From contig JAHLFI010000120.1 in NCBI GenBank assembly GCA_018883865.1, forward strand, positions 1 through 44,769: a DNA stretch of 44,769 nt. The letters are read 5' to 3'. Position 1 is the stretch's first letter; every line of letters begins with the position of its first letter. Source of the DNA: Candidatus Oceanisphaera merdipullorum. Lineage in GTDB: Bacteria > Pseudomonadota > Gammaproteobacteria > Enterobacterales > Aeromonadaceae. Shown here piece after piece: positions 27,292-35,401 of the stretch. The notes under the pieces were generated by a model that saw nothing but the letters and a program-made list of their open reading frames with translations, was not told the DNA's origin and did no database searches. The position numbers and the translations under genes are program-made.

Positions 27292-27328
27292 ATAGTTATT
27301 AGCTATCGATAAGATAGAAACTAACGGT
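27292..27328 (+). promoter_or_regulatory. OxyR operator upstream of the peroxiredoxin-glutaredoxin gene
   Basis: ATAG-N7-CTAT-N7-ATAG-N7-CGGT: three of the four quarter-sites of the OxyR tetramer motif are exact and the spacing is exact. The first half also fits the inner positions (ATAGTTATTAGCTAT). It lies 86 bp before the gene start. Confidence 0.85.
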
Positions 27329-27413
27329 TTAACTTGCGGTGCCAGTCTGGGCATAATGAATCCATTGAAGCGAAACAGACAATAAGCAAAGCACACTCAT
27401 TAAGGGGTAAGTT

Positions 27414-28142
27414 ATGTTAGAAGATAAAACCGGTCAGGCAGTTCCTCAGGTTACCTTTAGAACGCGCCAAGGCGAGCAGTGGATTGATGTGAGCACAGAC
27501 GATATTTTTAAAGGTAAAACCGTTGCCGTGTTTTCCTTGCCCGGTGCCTTTACACCTACGTGTTCTTCTACGCACTTGCCGCGCTATAACGAGTTGGCGA
27601 GCGCGTTAGCCGAAAACGGCGTCGACGAGATAGTGTGTGTAAGCGTGAACGATACCTTCGTGATGAATGCGTGGTTATCGGATCAAGAAGCGGAGAATAT
27701 TCGCGTATTACCTGATGGCAACGGCGAGTTTACCGATGGCATGGGTATGTTGGTCGACAAGCAAGACTTAGGTTTTGGTAAGCGTTCATGGCGCTACTCT
27801 ATGCTGGTGAAAGACGGCATTATCGATAAAATGTTTATCGAGCCTAATAAGCCAGGTGACCCGTTTGAAGTGTCAGATGCTGATACTATGCTGGCCTACA
27901 TCAACCCAGCTGCCGCTAAACCTTCGGCTATTACGCTGTTTACTAAGCTAGGTTGCCCATTCTGCGTGCGGGCCAAGCAAATGCTGAACGATAAAAACAT
28001 GCGCTTCGAAGAAGTGATGTTAGGCAGAGGCGTGAGCAGCACCACCTTAAAGGCGGTTTCTGGTCGCAGCACTGTGCCGCAGGTATTCATTGATGGTCGT
28101 CATATAGGCGGCAGTGAAGAGTTAGCTGAGTATTTGGCGTAA
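27414..28142 (+). CDS. Hybrid peroxiredoxin-glutaredoxin (PGdx, Prx5 type)
   Basis: Glutathione-dependent peroxidase fused to its own reductant. Residues 1-165 form a Prx5-type peroxiredoxin with peroxidatic Cys50 in [16 protein letters not shown]. Residues 172-242 form a glutaredoxin with active site C181-P-F-C184, the VPQVFIDG cis-Pro loop and GGSEEL. The same fusion is known from Haemophilus influenzae and Vibrio. It stands next to oxyR and has an OxyR-type operator in front, so induction by peroxide is expected. Confidence 0.96.
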   Translation: MLEDKTGQAVPQVTFRTRQGEQWIDVSTDDIFKGKTVAVFSLPGAFTPTCSSTHLPRYNELASALAENGVDEIVCVSVNDTFVMNAWLSDQEAENIRVLPDGNGEFTDGMGMLVDKQDLGFGKRSWRYSMLVKDGIIDKMFIEPNKPGDPFEVSDADTMLAYINPAAAKPSAITLFTKLGCPFCVRAKQMLNDKNMRFEEVMLGRGVSSTTLKAVSGRSTVPQVFIDGRHIGGSEELAEYLA

Positions 28143-28169
28143 ACCATAGAAGTGAACATTGTTTAGCTC

Positions 28170-28197
28170 CACAGCGCCGACGAAAGTCGGCGCTGTG
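28170..28197 (+). promoter_or_regulatory. Very stable stem-loop between the PGdx gene and oxyR
   Basis: CACAGCGCCGAC-GAAA-GTCGGCGCTGTG: a perfect 12-bp GC-rich stem closed by a GNRA tetraloop, 28 bp after the PGdx gene stop. There is no T run, so it could stabilise the upstream mRNA or cause Rho-linked termination ahead of oxyR. Confidence 0.7.
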
Positions 28198-28278
28198 CTA
28201 TCTAGATACCCACTTTATTAAGATAGTTATGGCTTCATTCTTCACTGCACTTTTCACTGTACTTAATAAGGACCTAAC

Positions 28279-29214
28279 GTGAATTTACGAGATTTAGAAT
28301 ATCTGGTGGCGTTATCGCAAGAGCTGCACTTTCGTAAGGCCGCGGAAAAGTGCTTCGTCAGTCAGCCAACGTTAAGCGGTCAGCTACGAAAATTAGAAGA
28401 AGAGTTAGGCGTGATCTTAATAGAGCGCACCTCGCGTTCGGTCTTGTTTACGCCTGCGGGCGAGGCCATTACTGCGCAAGCGAAGCGTATTTTGGCTGAA
28501 ACGAAAGAGCTGACGGACATGGCGCGTACTTTTACCGATCCGCTGTCGGGCGAGCTACACATCGGCTTGATCCCGACCGTGGGCCCTTATTTATTACCGC
28601 ATATTATTCCGGCACTCAAGCAGCAGTTTCCCGAGTTGCAGCTGTATTTATATGAAGCCCAGACCCAGACCTTACTTAAGCAGCTGGCCGATGGCGAACT
28701 CGATTGTCTGATTTTAGCGCAACTCGATCACATGGATAATTTTGGCAGTTTGCCTCTGTATCACGAGCCCATGCTGCTGGCGCTACCGAGCGATCATGCT
28801 TGGGCCAGCCGTAAAGAAGTGGCGTTGAGTGAGTTAAAAGGCGAAAAACTATTGATGCTGGAAGATGGCCATTGCTTGCGTGATCAGGCAATGGGCTTTT
28901 GTTTTGCCGCCGGTATAGGTGAAGACCAGCACTTTAAAGGCACGAGTCTCGAAACCTTGCGTAACATGGTAGCTGCAGGTTCAGGCCTGACCTTAATACC
29001 TAAATTAGCCATTAACCCTCAGCAAATCGATCTCCAAAAAACCGATCTGCAAAAAAACGAGAGTGGCGTGAGTTACATTCGGGTGGTGGATCCTGTGCCT
29101 AGTCGTGCCATTAGCTTGCTGTATCGCACCCATTCGGTACGCCGCCCCTGTTTTAATGAAGTGGCCAAGCTGATTAAAAACATTGTGGAGCATCAAGCAT
29201 CAAACGATAAGTAA
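28279..29214 (+). CDS. oxyR: OxyR, peroxide-sensing LysR regulator
   Basis: Redox-activated transcription factor, 311 residues. The DNA-binding domain opens NLRDLEYLVALSQELHFRKAAEKCFVSQPTLSGQLRKLEEELG. The redox pair is Cys199 and Cys208 in GHCLRDQAMGFC, the same numbering as E. coli. An in-frame 15-bp duplication near the C-terminus gives IDLQKTDLQK (29026-29055), not seen in the E. coli protein. The neighbouring PGdx gene is a likely target. Confidence 0.97.
   Translation: MNLRDLEYLVALSQELHFRKAAEKCFVSQPTLSGQLRKLEEELGVILIERTSRSVLFTPAGEAITAQAKRILAETKELTDMARTFTDPLSGELHIGLIPTVGPYLLPHIIPALKQQFPELQLYLYEAQTQTLLKQLADGELDCLILAQLDHMDNFGSLPLYHEPMLLALPSDHAWASRKEVALSELKGEKLLMLEDGHCLRDQAMGFCFAAGIGEDQHFKGTSLETLRNMVAAGSGLTLIPKLAINPQQIDLQKTDLQKNESGVSYIRVVDPVPSRAISLLYRTHSVRRPCFNEVAKLIKNIVEHQASNDK
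29026..29055 (+). repeat. 15-bp in-frame tandem duplication in oxyR
   Basis: ATCGATCTCCAAAAA (29026-29040) and ACCGATCTGCAAAAA (29041-29055), 13 of 15 identical, encoding IDLQK and TDLQK in a surface-type linker. Confidence 0.8.
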
Positions 29215-29243
29215 AACCGAGCCGAATAAATTGATTCCTACAA
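29214..29243 (-). repeat. REP-like element, copy C
   Basis: On the minus strand it reads TTGTAGGAATCAATTTATTC then GGCTCGGTTT, 27 of 30 identical to copy A at 21.6 kb. It abuts the oxyR stop codon. Confidence 0.7.
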
Positions 29244-29300
29244 AAAATCACTTTGCCTGCGGGTATGTGTGATTATCATTTTTTATGCAAAGCCCAAAAT

Positions 29301-29330
29301 AAAAATCCACGCCAAGGCGTGGATTTTTTC
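29301..29330. terminator. Bidirectional terminator between oxyR and mrcA
   Basis: AAAAATCCACGCC-AA-GGCGTGGATTTTTT: a perfect 13-bp stem with A and T runs on both sides, serving the convergent oxyR and mrcA genes. Confidence 0.93.
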
Positions 29331-29374
29331 TAATTTATCTCAGCGCTATATTAAACGCCTCACACCGCACGCGA

Positions 29375-31753
29375 TTAAAACAAATCATCGGTGACGCTGG
29401 TGCCACCAAAGGACTGGCTGGTTTCTGGGCGGCTGTAGTATTTTGGCTCGGTGCCGGGCACAAAGTACTCAGTCACGCCTTTGTCTGTGGTTTTTAAACC
29501 TGTGCTAGGATCGATAGTGGCGGTATACAAGCCTGTGGGCATAGGGCGCTCTCGCTCTGGAAATGGCTCCAATGCTACCTTCATATAGTCTATCCAAATT
29601 GGCATAGCGGTACTGGCTCCAAATTCGCCACCTGCTACCTGATTACCGTCTAGATTCGCGTTGTAAGCAGTGCGGCCTAAGGGGCGAGCAAAATTATCGA
29701 AGCCCACCCAAGCACTAGCCACGCGGTCTGGCGTAAAACCCGAGAACCAAGCGTCACGAGACTGGTTAGTAGTACCCGTTTTACCTGCTATGTCGTGTCT
29801 TTGTAATGCTTTTCCTGCACGCCAACCGGTGCCGTTCCAGTTGCGACCATTGCTGCTGCCACCCCAAATCGCTGAGTTCAGCGCTTGGCTGATCAGAAAA
29901 GAAGTCTCTTCGCTAAGCACTTGGGTCATCATGGGCGCAGCTTCATACAAGACGTTACCTGTGCTGTCTTCAATGCGCTGTACTACAAAAGGTGTCACTT
30001 TCTTGCCGCCATTGGCGAATGCCGCATAGCCGGTGGCCATTTGTAGCGGTGTGGCTGAGGGTGAGCCCAACGCTAAGCTTTCGGTGGCCGGAATATTTGA
30101 AGTATCAAAGCCTAAGTCGTTGAGACGCTGCAATGCGGCAGGAATGCCTGCTTCGCGTAGCAAACGAATAGAGACCACGTTTTTAGAACGAGCCAATGCT
30201 TCTCGAATTCGAATTGGGCCGTCATAGACGTTGGGTGAGTTCTTGGGGCGCCAGCTTTTTCCTGAGCCCGGATCCCAATGGTTAATAGGCGCATCGTTAA
30301 TCATGCTGGCTAAACTAAAGCCTTTGTCGAGGGCGGCAGAATAAATAAAGGGCTTAATATTCGACCCCATTTGACGCTCAGCTTGCTGAGCACGGTTAAA
30401 TTTATTGAGGATAAAGTTAAAGCCCCCCACGAGTGAGGTCACAGCGCCAGTATTAGGATCTAAGGCGGCGAGGGCACCGTTTATTTCGGGCAATTGCGCT
30501 AACATCCACTGCTCACCTTGGGGGCGCACCCAAATTAAATCACCCACTGCCAGCGCATCTTTGGCTTGGCGCAGTGCATTACCTTGGCGGTTATCAGCGA
30601 TATAAGGTCGAGCCCACTTAATGCCATCCCAAGCTAAAGTCTGCGCGCCCTTATTTTTGACCAATACGGTGGCACTGCGAGCGTCGACGGCGGTAACAAT
30701 AGCGGGCTCTAACGGCCAATAGCTGGGTAAGTCGGCGAGGTGTTCATTAATTTTCTCGGCGGACCAAGGCGTACCTTGCCAGAGCTTTTCGGTGGCGCCG
30801 CGATAACCGTGGCGCAAATCATAGGCCAGTAAGCCATTGACCAGTGCTTGGGTGCCAGCTTGCTGCTCGTCGGACTGCACTGTGGTGTAGACCTTTAGGC
30901 CTTTGGTGTAAGCCTCTTCACCAAACATAGTTAACGCAAATTGATGGGCCATTTCCGCGATATAAGGTGCACTCAGGGTTATTTCGGCGCCGTGATAGCG
31001 TGCCGCGACTGGCTCGGCCATGGCTTGGTCGTATTGCTCGCGGCTAATTTTGTCGGTTTCGAGCATACGGCCCAGCACAAGCGCGCGGCGTTCGGCGGCT
31101 CGGGTTGGATTACTGATAGGGTTTAGCACAGATGGGCCTTGAGGAAGGCCGGCAATCATGGCGGCTTCGGCTAAGGTTAGCTCTGATACTTCTTTACCGT
31201 AATAGACTTGGGCCGCCGCACCCACGCCATGAGATCTATGCCCCAGCGCGATTTTATTTAAGTAGAGCGCTAAGATTTCGTCTTTGCTTAACAAAGATTC
31301 AATGTGCAGGGCCAGAAACACTTCTTTGATCTTACGCGTGATGGTCTTTTCGCGGCTGAGGAAGAAGTTACGTGCGACTTGCTGAGTGATAGTACTGGCA
31401 CCTTGGCTCTTTTTGCCTGTAGAAAACCACACGGTGGCGGCACGAGTAATACCAATCACATCTATGCCTGGGTGTTCATAAAAACGTGCATCTTCAATGG
31501 CTAATACCGCATCTATCAGCATAGGCGGCATGTCTGCGATCGCGATGGGAGTGCGGCGCTGTTCACCATATTGTGAGATCAGCTCACCATCTTGGCTGAA
31601 GATGCGCATCGGTGTTTCCAGCCGTATATCTTTCAATTCAGACACATCGGGCAATTCAGGCTTTACCTGTTGATAAAGCACAAACACGCTACCCACAGCG
31701 CAGATTGCCAAGAATAAACCGAATAAGAACAGGCGAATTAGCCATTTAAGCAT
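29375..31753 (-). CDS. mrcA: Penicillin-binding protein 1A (MrcA/PonA), bifunctional peptidoglycan synthase
   Basis: Inner-membrane class A PBP, 792 residues, somewhat shorter than E. coli PBP1A. An N-terminal anchor (LIRLFLFGLFLAICAVGSVFVLY) is followed by the glycosyltransferase domain with catalytic Glu87 in IEDARFYEHPGID and the QGASTITQQVARNFFLS motif. An OB-type insert follows, then the transpeptidase with the SxxK motif GSNIKPF (about residue 463), ARSKN, and KTGTT (about 658). It is divergent from pilM, the standard arrangement. Confidence 0.97.
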   Translation of the reverse strand: MLKWLIRLFLFGLFLAICAVGSVFVLYQQVKPELPDVSELKDIRLETPMRIFSQDGELISQYGEQRRTPIAIADMPPMLIDAVLAIEDARFYEHPGIDVIGITRAATVWFSTGKKSQGASTITQQVARNFFLSREKTITRKIKEVFLALHIESLLSKDEILALYLNKIALGHRSHGVGAAAQVYYGKEVSELTLAEAAMIAGLPQGPSVLNPISNPTRAAERRALVLGRMLETDKISREQYDQAMAEPVAARYHGAEITLSAPYIAEMAHQFALTMFGEEAYTKGLKVYTTVQSDEQQAGTQALVNGLLAYDLRHGYRGATEKLWQGTPWSAEKINEHLADLPSYWPLEPAIVTAVDARSATVLVKNKGAQTLAWDGIKWARPYIADNRQGNALRQAKDALAVGDLIWVRPQGEQWMLAQLPEINGALAALDPNTGAVTSLVGGFNFILNKFNRAQQAERQMGSNIKPFIYSAALDKGFSLASMINDAPINHWDPGSGKSWRPKNSPNVYDGPIRIREALARSKNVVSIRLLREAGIPAALQRLNDLGFDTSNIPATESLALGSPSATPLQMATGYAAFANGGKKVTPFVVQRIEDSTGNVLYEAAPMMTQVLSEETSFLISQALNSAIWGGSSNGRNWNGTGWRAGKALQRHDIAGKTGTTNQSRDAWFSGFTPDRVASAWVGFDNFARPLGRTAYNANLDGNQVAGGEFGASTAMPIWIDYMKVALEPFPERERPMPTGLYTATIDPSTGLKTTDKGVTEYFVPGTEPKYYSRPETSQSFGGTSVTDDLF

Positions 31754-31887
31754 GAAGTAGTAACCCAGAATTAATTATCGCTCATTTAGCCAGCAAGTAT
31801 ATCCTGTATAGGGCTGCTTATTCGAGTGCTTTGTGTTTTTAAGGTCAATCACGCCCTCAGTCTGCAGATGCTGTCTATGCTTAATCG

Positions 31888-33036
31888 ATGACTCATCACA
31901 CAGCATGGATGCCTATGTTGAGCCCTCTATCCAGCGTTACCTTGAGCGTTAATCAAAGCATAGACCCGAGCGAAAAGCAGAGTGAAAAACTCAGCCTTAA
32001 ATTAAGTGAGTGGCTCAAAGGTCTTGTTCGCACTCAGCTGCAATTTAATACCAATACCGCCGCAGAAACCTTGCTCGGCATTGATTTTGGCAGTCAGCGT
32101 ATTTATGCCGTGGCGCTACGTTATCACCCTGCCACTCCACATCAGCCCGCACGTTATCAGTTGCAAAGCATGGCCTGTGTTGCCACGCCCAACGGCGCCA
32201 TCCTTGATCATCAAATACACAATCTGCCACAAGTGGTGCGAGCTCTTGGCGAATTGCGACGCTTGCTTAAGGTACGCCGTCGCAACGTAGCCACGGCCGT
32301 AACGGGCAGTAGCGTAACGACAAAAATATTGCATGTGCCCAACAGCTTGCCGCCTGAAATGTTGGCGCTGCATGTGCAACAAGCCGCAGCGGGGCAACTG
32401 CCTTTTCCGCTAGCAGATATTAGCCTAGATTTTGAAATGCTTAAATCCTGTGCACTCCATGCCGATTGCGACCAAGTATTGCTCAGTGCCGCGCGTACCG
32501 AGCATGTGCAAGCCCGAGTAAAGGCGTTGCGTCAAGCGGGTTGGCACGCGCAAGTCGTGGATATTGGTAGCCATGCCTTAGCACGTGCGGTGAATTTTCT
32601 ATTGCAGCCTCGGCTTGGTCAATTAGTGGCCACGCTGGAGCTGAGTACCGAGAGCCTCACCTTTATGGTGCTGACCGATGGCGAGATTATTTACCAGCGT
32701 GTACAACCTCTCGCCGCCGATGTGGAAGAGGCGAAGCTGGATAATCATGATTACAGCGAATTGGTGATTAGCCAAGTGCAGCGCCAGTGGCAGTTGTTTT
32801 GTAGTCACTTAGAGCAAGCGCCACCCGAGCAGTTGATGCTTTGTGGCAGCTATCCTGATCTGGCTAAGTTAGTGCCCTTGCTTAATCAGCGGTTGGGTAT
32901 CGCCGTGCAAGAACCTGATTTTAGTCGTGCGTTCGGTCATACGGCGCGCATAGCGTCTCATCTTTACTTAGAAGCGGCGGCCTTCAGCACTGCCCTTGGG
33001 TTAGCTCTGCGTCGAGACATGCCATGTCTCACATAA
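31888..33036 (+). CDS. pilM: PilM, actin-like ATPase of type IV pilus assembly
   Basis: Cytoplasmic actin-fold protein that links the pilus motor to PilN. The fold begins only at about residue 62 with LLGIDFGSQRIYAVAL, the nucleotide-binding phosphate loop; the 60 or so residues before it are a low-similarity extension. Other marks are VATAVTGSSVTTKILHVP and a C-terminal LGLALRRDM. Length 382, longer than the usual 350-360. ATGs at 31909 and 31915 are alternative starts; no ribosome-binding site helps to decide. It overlaps pilN by 13 bp. Confidence 0.88.
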   Translation: MTHHTAWMPMLSPLSSVTLSVNQSIDPSEKQSEKLSLKLSEWLKGLVRTQLQFNTNTAAETLLGIDFGSQRIYAVALRYHPATPHQPARYQLQSMACVATPNGAILDHQIHNLPQVVRALGELRRLLKVRRRNVATAVTGSSVTTKILHVPNSLPPEMLALHVQQAAAGQLPFPLADISLDFEMLKSCALHADCDQVLLSAARTEHVQARVKALRQAGWHAQVVDIGSHALARAVNFLLQPRLGQLVATLELSTESLTFMVLTDGEIIYQRVQPLAADVEEAKLDNHDYSELVISQVQRQWQLFCSHLEQAPPEQLMLCGSYPDLAKLVPLLNQRLGIAVQEPDFSRAFGHTARIASHLYLEAAAFSTALGLALRRDMPCLT

Positions 33037-33647
33037 ATTTATTACCATGGCGGTCTCTGCATCAAGCTAAGCAAAAGCGGCGTATTTTTCGCCAGCTAGG
33101 GATGATTTGCCTGCTGAGCATGGGGCTTGTGTGGCTAGCGGGTCAGTATATTCAGCAACAAACCCAACGCCAGCAGTGGCGTAATGCACAACTGCTGCAG
33201 GCGAGCGCCGGTCTTGACGATGTCTTGCTGCAGTTGGATCTGTTGCGCCAACAAGAACAACAACTGGCGGTGCGTCGTGATTTCATCGTGCCCTTACAAC
33301 ACAGTCGTGATCGGGCCTTGCAACTGCTTAATCACTTACCCAGTTGGTTGCCCAAAGGGGTAAGGCTAGACAGCGTGCAATTAACGCCACAGACGCTTGA
33401 GCTTAAGGGGCAAGCTCATAATTATGGCCAGTTAGCCGACTTAATACAGCGCATCGAAGGACTTTCTTGGTTGAGTGAACCGCGTCTGCAAGCACACTCA
33501 CCGGCAGATGCCGCTCAGTCGGGCACTCAGCAATTCTCGTTGCAGGCACAGCTTGCTGCTGGTGTTTCCTTACCAGAACCACTCACCACTCTTGGCCGTG
33601 AACTGGAAAAAGCGTTAAACGAGGAGGAGCCATGGGTTGGAAACTGA
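33024..33647 (+). CDS. pilN: PilN, type IV pilus inner-membrane assembly protein
   Basis: A 207-residue bitopic inner-membrane protein. The N-terminus INLLPWRSLHQAKQKRRIF is the conserved PilN segment that binds PilM (INLLPWR). One membrane helix follows (LGMICLLSMGLVWLAGQYI), then a periplasmic coiled coil (about 45-80) and a ferredoxin-like domain (LNHLPSWLPKGVRLDSVQL). It overlaps both pilM and pilO. Confidence 0.93.
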   Translation: MSHINLLPWRSLHQAKQKRRIFRQLGMICLLSMGLVWLAGQYIQQQTQRQQWRNAQLLQASAGLDDVLLQLDLLRQQEQQLAVRRDFIVPLQHSRDRALQLLNHLPSWLPKGVRLDSVQLTPQTLELKGQAHNYGQLADLIQRIEGLSWLSEPRLQAHSPADAAQSGTQQFSLQAQLAAGVSLPEPLTTLGRELEKALNEEEPWVGN

Positions 33648-34294
33648 GCGAGCTAGAGCTAGATCAAATTGCGGTTTGGCCAGCGGGTGCCAAATTCTTG
33701 TTCTTAGCCTTGGTTACGCTGCTGTTGTGCTTAAGCGGAAGCTATTTTTTTCTCGCCGATCCTTGGGGACTTTGGCAGCAAATGCGTGCTCAAGAGACCG
33801 AATTGAAGCGTACTTTTATGCATAAAAAGCAAGCCGCCGCTCAGTTACCTACTTATCAGCACCAGTTAGCGCGGTTAGAGCAGCAAGTTGCCAGTGCGCA
33901 GCAACAGCTACCTCATCAGCGGCAAGCCGCCAACCTACTTACTGAACTCAGTGCACTCGCCGACAAAAACGGTTTAGTGCTTACTGGTTTTCAGTGGCAG
34001 GCGGAGCGGACACGAGCTGATGCACGAGAGCTGCCGTTACAACTCAACTTGCGGGGGGATTACCATCAGCTGGGGCATTTTGTGGCACGGGTGTCGGCCT
34101 TGCCTCGGCTGGTGGTGATTGAGCGCTTAGATATTCGCCGACTCGAGGCTGAGCAAGGCCAAACCCTATATAATAAGGCCGTCAGCTCTCGCTCCTTCAA
34201 CGCGCCGGCGGAGCCAACTGCGCCGCAGCTGACTATGAGCCTGTTAGCCACAGCTTATGTGTATTCAGCGGACGAAAGGAGTGTGGATCCATGA
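33632..34294 (+). CDS. pilO: PilO, type IV pilus inner-membrane assembly protein
   Basis: Partner of PilN, 220 residues, behind a strong GGAGGAG. One membrane helix (FLFLALVTLLLCLSGSYFFLADPW), a coiled coil rich in Gln and Glu (about 55-95), then a ferredoxin-like periplasmic domain with LTELSALADKNGLVLTGFQW and LRGDYHQLGHFVARVSALPRLVVIERLDI, typical of PilO. It overlaps pilN by 16 bp and pilP by 4 bp. Confidence 0.93.
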   Translation: MGWKLSELELDQIAVWPAGAKFLFLALVTLLLCLSGSYFFLADPWGLWQQMRAQETELKRTFMHKKQAAAQLPTYQHQLARLEQQVASAQQQLPHQRQAANLLTELSALADKNGLVLTGFQWQAERTRADARELPLQLNLRGDYHQLGHFVARVSALPRLVVIERLDIRRLEAEQGQTLYNKAVSSRSFNAPAEPTAPQLTMSLLATAYVYSADERSVDP

Positions 34295-34938
34295 AGCATG
34301 ATAGGAGCTTACAAAGTGGACTATTAATGGCAGTGTGCTGGTTACTGTGCGCGTGTAGCGAGCCGGAGTCGATCAACGAATATATTGCCAATGCGGCTAA
34401 GTGGCAGAGCGTCTCAGCTGAGCCGTTATTGCCATTAGCCACTGTTTCAGTGCCGCCTTCTCAGGCGCTGTCTTACCAAGCACAGGCTAAGCGCAATCCA
34501 TTCTTTTGGCCGAGCGAAACTTTTTTGTCGGACGAACTGCTGGCGAGCCGCAGTCTTAATGGCGCAACCACGAAGGTAATGGTTGACGCTGATTTCCACT
34601 TAACGCCGTCAGAGGAATGCGAAGCCAAGATGCTACCCGAGCTGATATTGCGCGCTATCTTTAGCGAACACTCATTTAACGATCTTTCATTTAACGAGCG
34701 CTCAGCGAAAGGGATGGCCTTGATCCAAGTGGCTGGTGGAGCCATTTATCCGGTTAGGCTAGGGCAGCGGTTAATCGCAAGTCGTCAGGATTCCGCTGCT
34801 AGCGTCCAGTCAGGGGAGAATGACGATTTAGGGGAAGTGATGGCTATAAGTGCGCAAACAGTCACGCTTAAACAAAACCGCTTTGGCAGTCAGCATTGTC
34901 CGGGCACTCAACAGACCACATTGCGTTTATATGAGTGA
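34291..34938 (+). CDS. pilP: PilP, type IV pilus assembly lipoprotein (divergent)
   Basis: Inner-membrane lipoprotein that bridges PilNO to the PilQ secretin. The signal peptide ends in LLCAC, an acceptable lipobox. The family segments KRNPFFWPSE, ELILRAIF and GMALIQVAGGAIYPVRLGQRL are recognisable, but the protein (215 residues) is longer than usual and divergent in its second half. A 15-bp tandem duplication adds SFNDL/SFNER. The usual next gene, pilQ, is absent. Confidence 0.82.
   Translation: MKHDRSLQSGLLMAVCWLLCACSEPESINEYIANAAKWQSVSAEPLLPLATVSVPPSQALSYQAQAKRNPFFWPSETFLSDELLASRSLNGATTKVMVDADFHLTPSEECEAKMLPELILRAIFSEHSFNDLSFNERSAKGMALIQVAGGAIYPVRLGQRLIASRQDSAASVQSGENDDLGEVMAISAQTVTLKQNRFGSQHCPGTQQTTLRLYE
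34672..34701 (+). repeat. 15-bp in-frame tandem duplication in pilP
   Basis: TCATTTAACGATCTT (34672-34686) and TCATTTAACGAGCGC (34687-34701); the first 11 bases of each are identical. Confidence 0.75.
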
Positions 34939-34982
34939 ACTGGCGGCGCTAAATGGACGGTGAACATGACCAAATATTTTTT

Positions 34983-35036
34983 GTTAAGCCAGAGGGGAGG
35001 GCATTTTTTGCATCATATCGGGCTTAACGCCCCTCT
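34983..35036. promoter_or_regulatory. Overlapping complementary segments after pilP
   Basis: GTTAAGCC (34983-34990) is complementary to GGCTTAAC (35021-35028), and AGAGGGG (34991-34997) to CCCCTCT (35030-35036). The pairs are interleaved, so they would compete or form a knotted fold. No T run follows, so it is not a plain terminator. Confidence 0.4.
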
Positions 35037-35281
35037 CTTGGTGCGCAAAGCACGCTAATAATTTTGAATGAAATTGCAGATTAATGCCTATCATAATAAC
35101 AAGCGTGAGTTGATTATCTGGGCTGCGCGCCGTATTGTGCGCCTTAGTATTTGAATTTTAGTATTCGTATGCCTTGAGAAACAGCGGCTAAATTGACCGC
35201 CAAGCGACCTAAAACAAGCTATTGCACGCCAATCCTGAGGACTGTCTCAAGACCTCTTTGATCCCTAAAGACCGTTGTCGC

Positions 35282-35310
35282 TTGCCAGCGACCGGTACAG
35301 TTGCGATAAT
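35282..35310 (+). promoter_or_regulatory. Probable aroK promoter
   Basis: TTGCCA (35282-35287), 17-bp spacer, GATAAT (35305-35310), about 90 bp before aroK. Confidence 0.5.
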
Positions 35311-35401
35311 TCGGCGTCCAATTTCAGAAAGTTAAGGTTAGGTCCATCGTCGACCCTGCGGTGTTCGTGGGGCGCATTCGTTTGTGAGAATTTCGTGTAA
35401 C

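Larger units (their letters stand above)
34939..35401. other. pilP-aroK spacer where pilQ is expected
   Basis: 463 bp without a convincing gene. Secretin PilQ, usually about 600-750 codons, normally sits here. I found no stretch resembling a secretin domain; a 30-codon frame from 34966 (MTKYFLLSQRGG...) is the only ATG frame of note near pilP. The spacer holds alternative complementary segments at 34983-35036 and a likely aroK promoter at 35282-35310. Confidence 0.6.

Noticed and set aside
27019-27396. 125-codon minus-strand frame opposite the dusA end and the PGdx promoter
   Set aside because: Overlaps dusA and the OxyR operator; a low-complexity shadow frame.
35100-35330. Degraded pilQ 3' end upstream of aroK
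   Set aside because: Translation of the frames shows no secretin-like C-terminal segment, and all frames are broken by stops.
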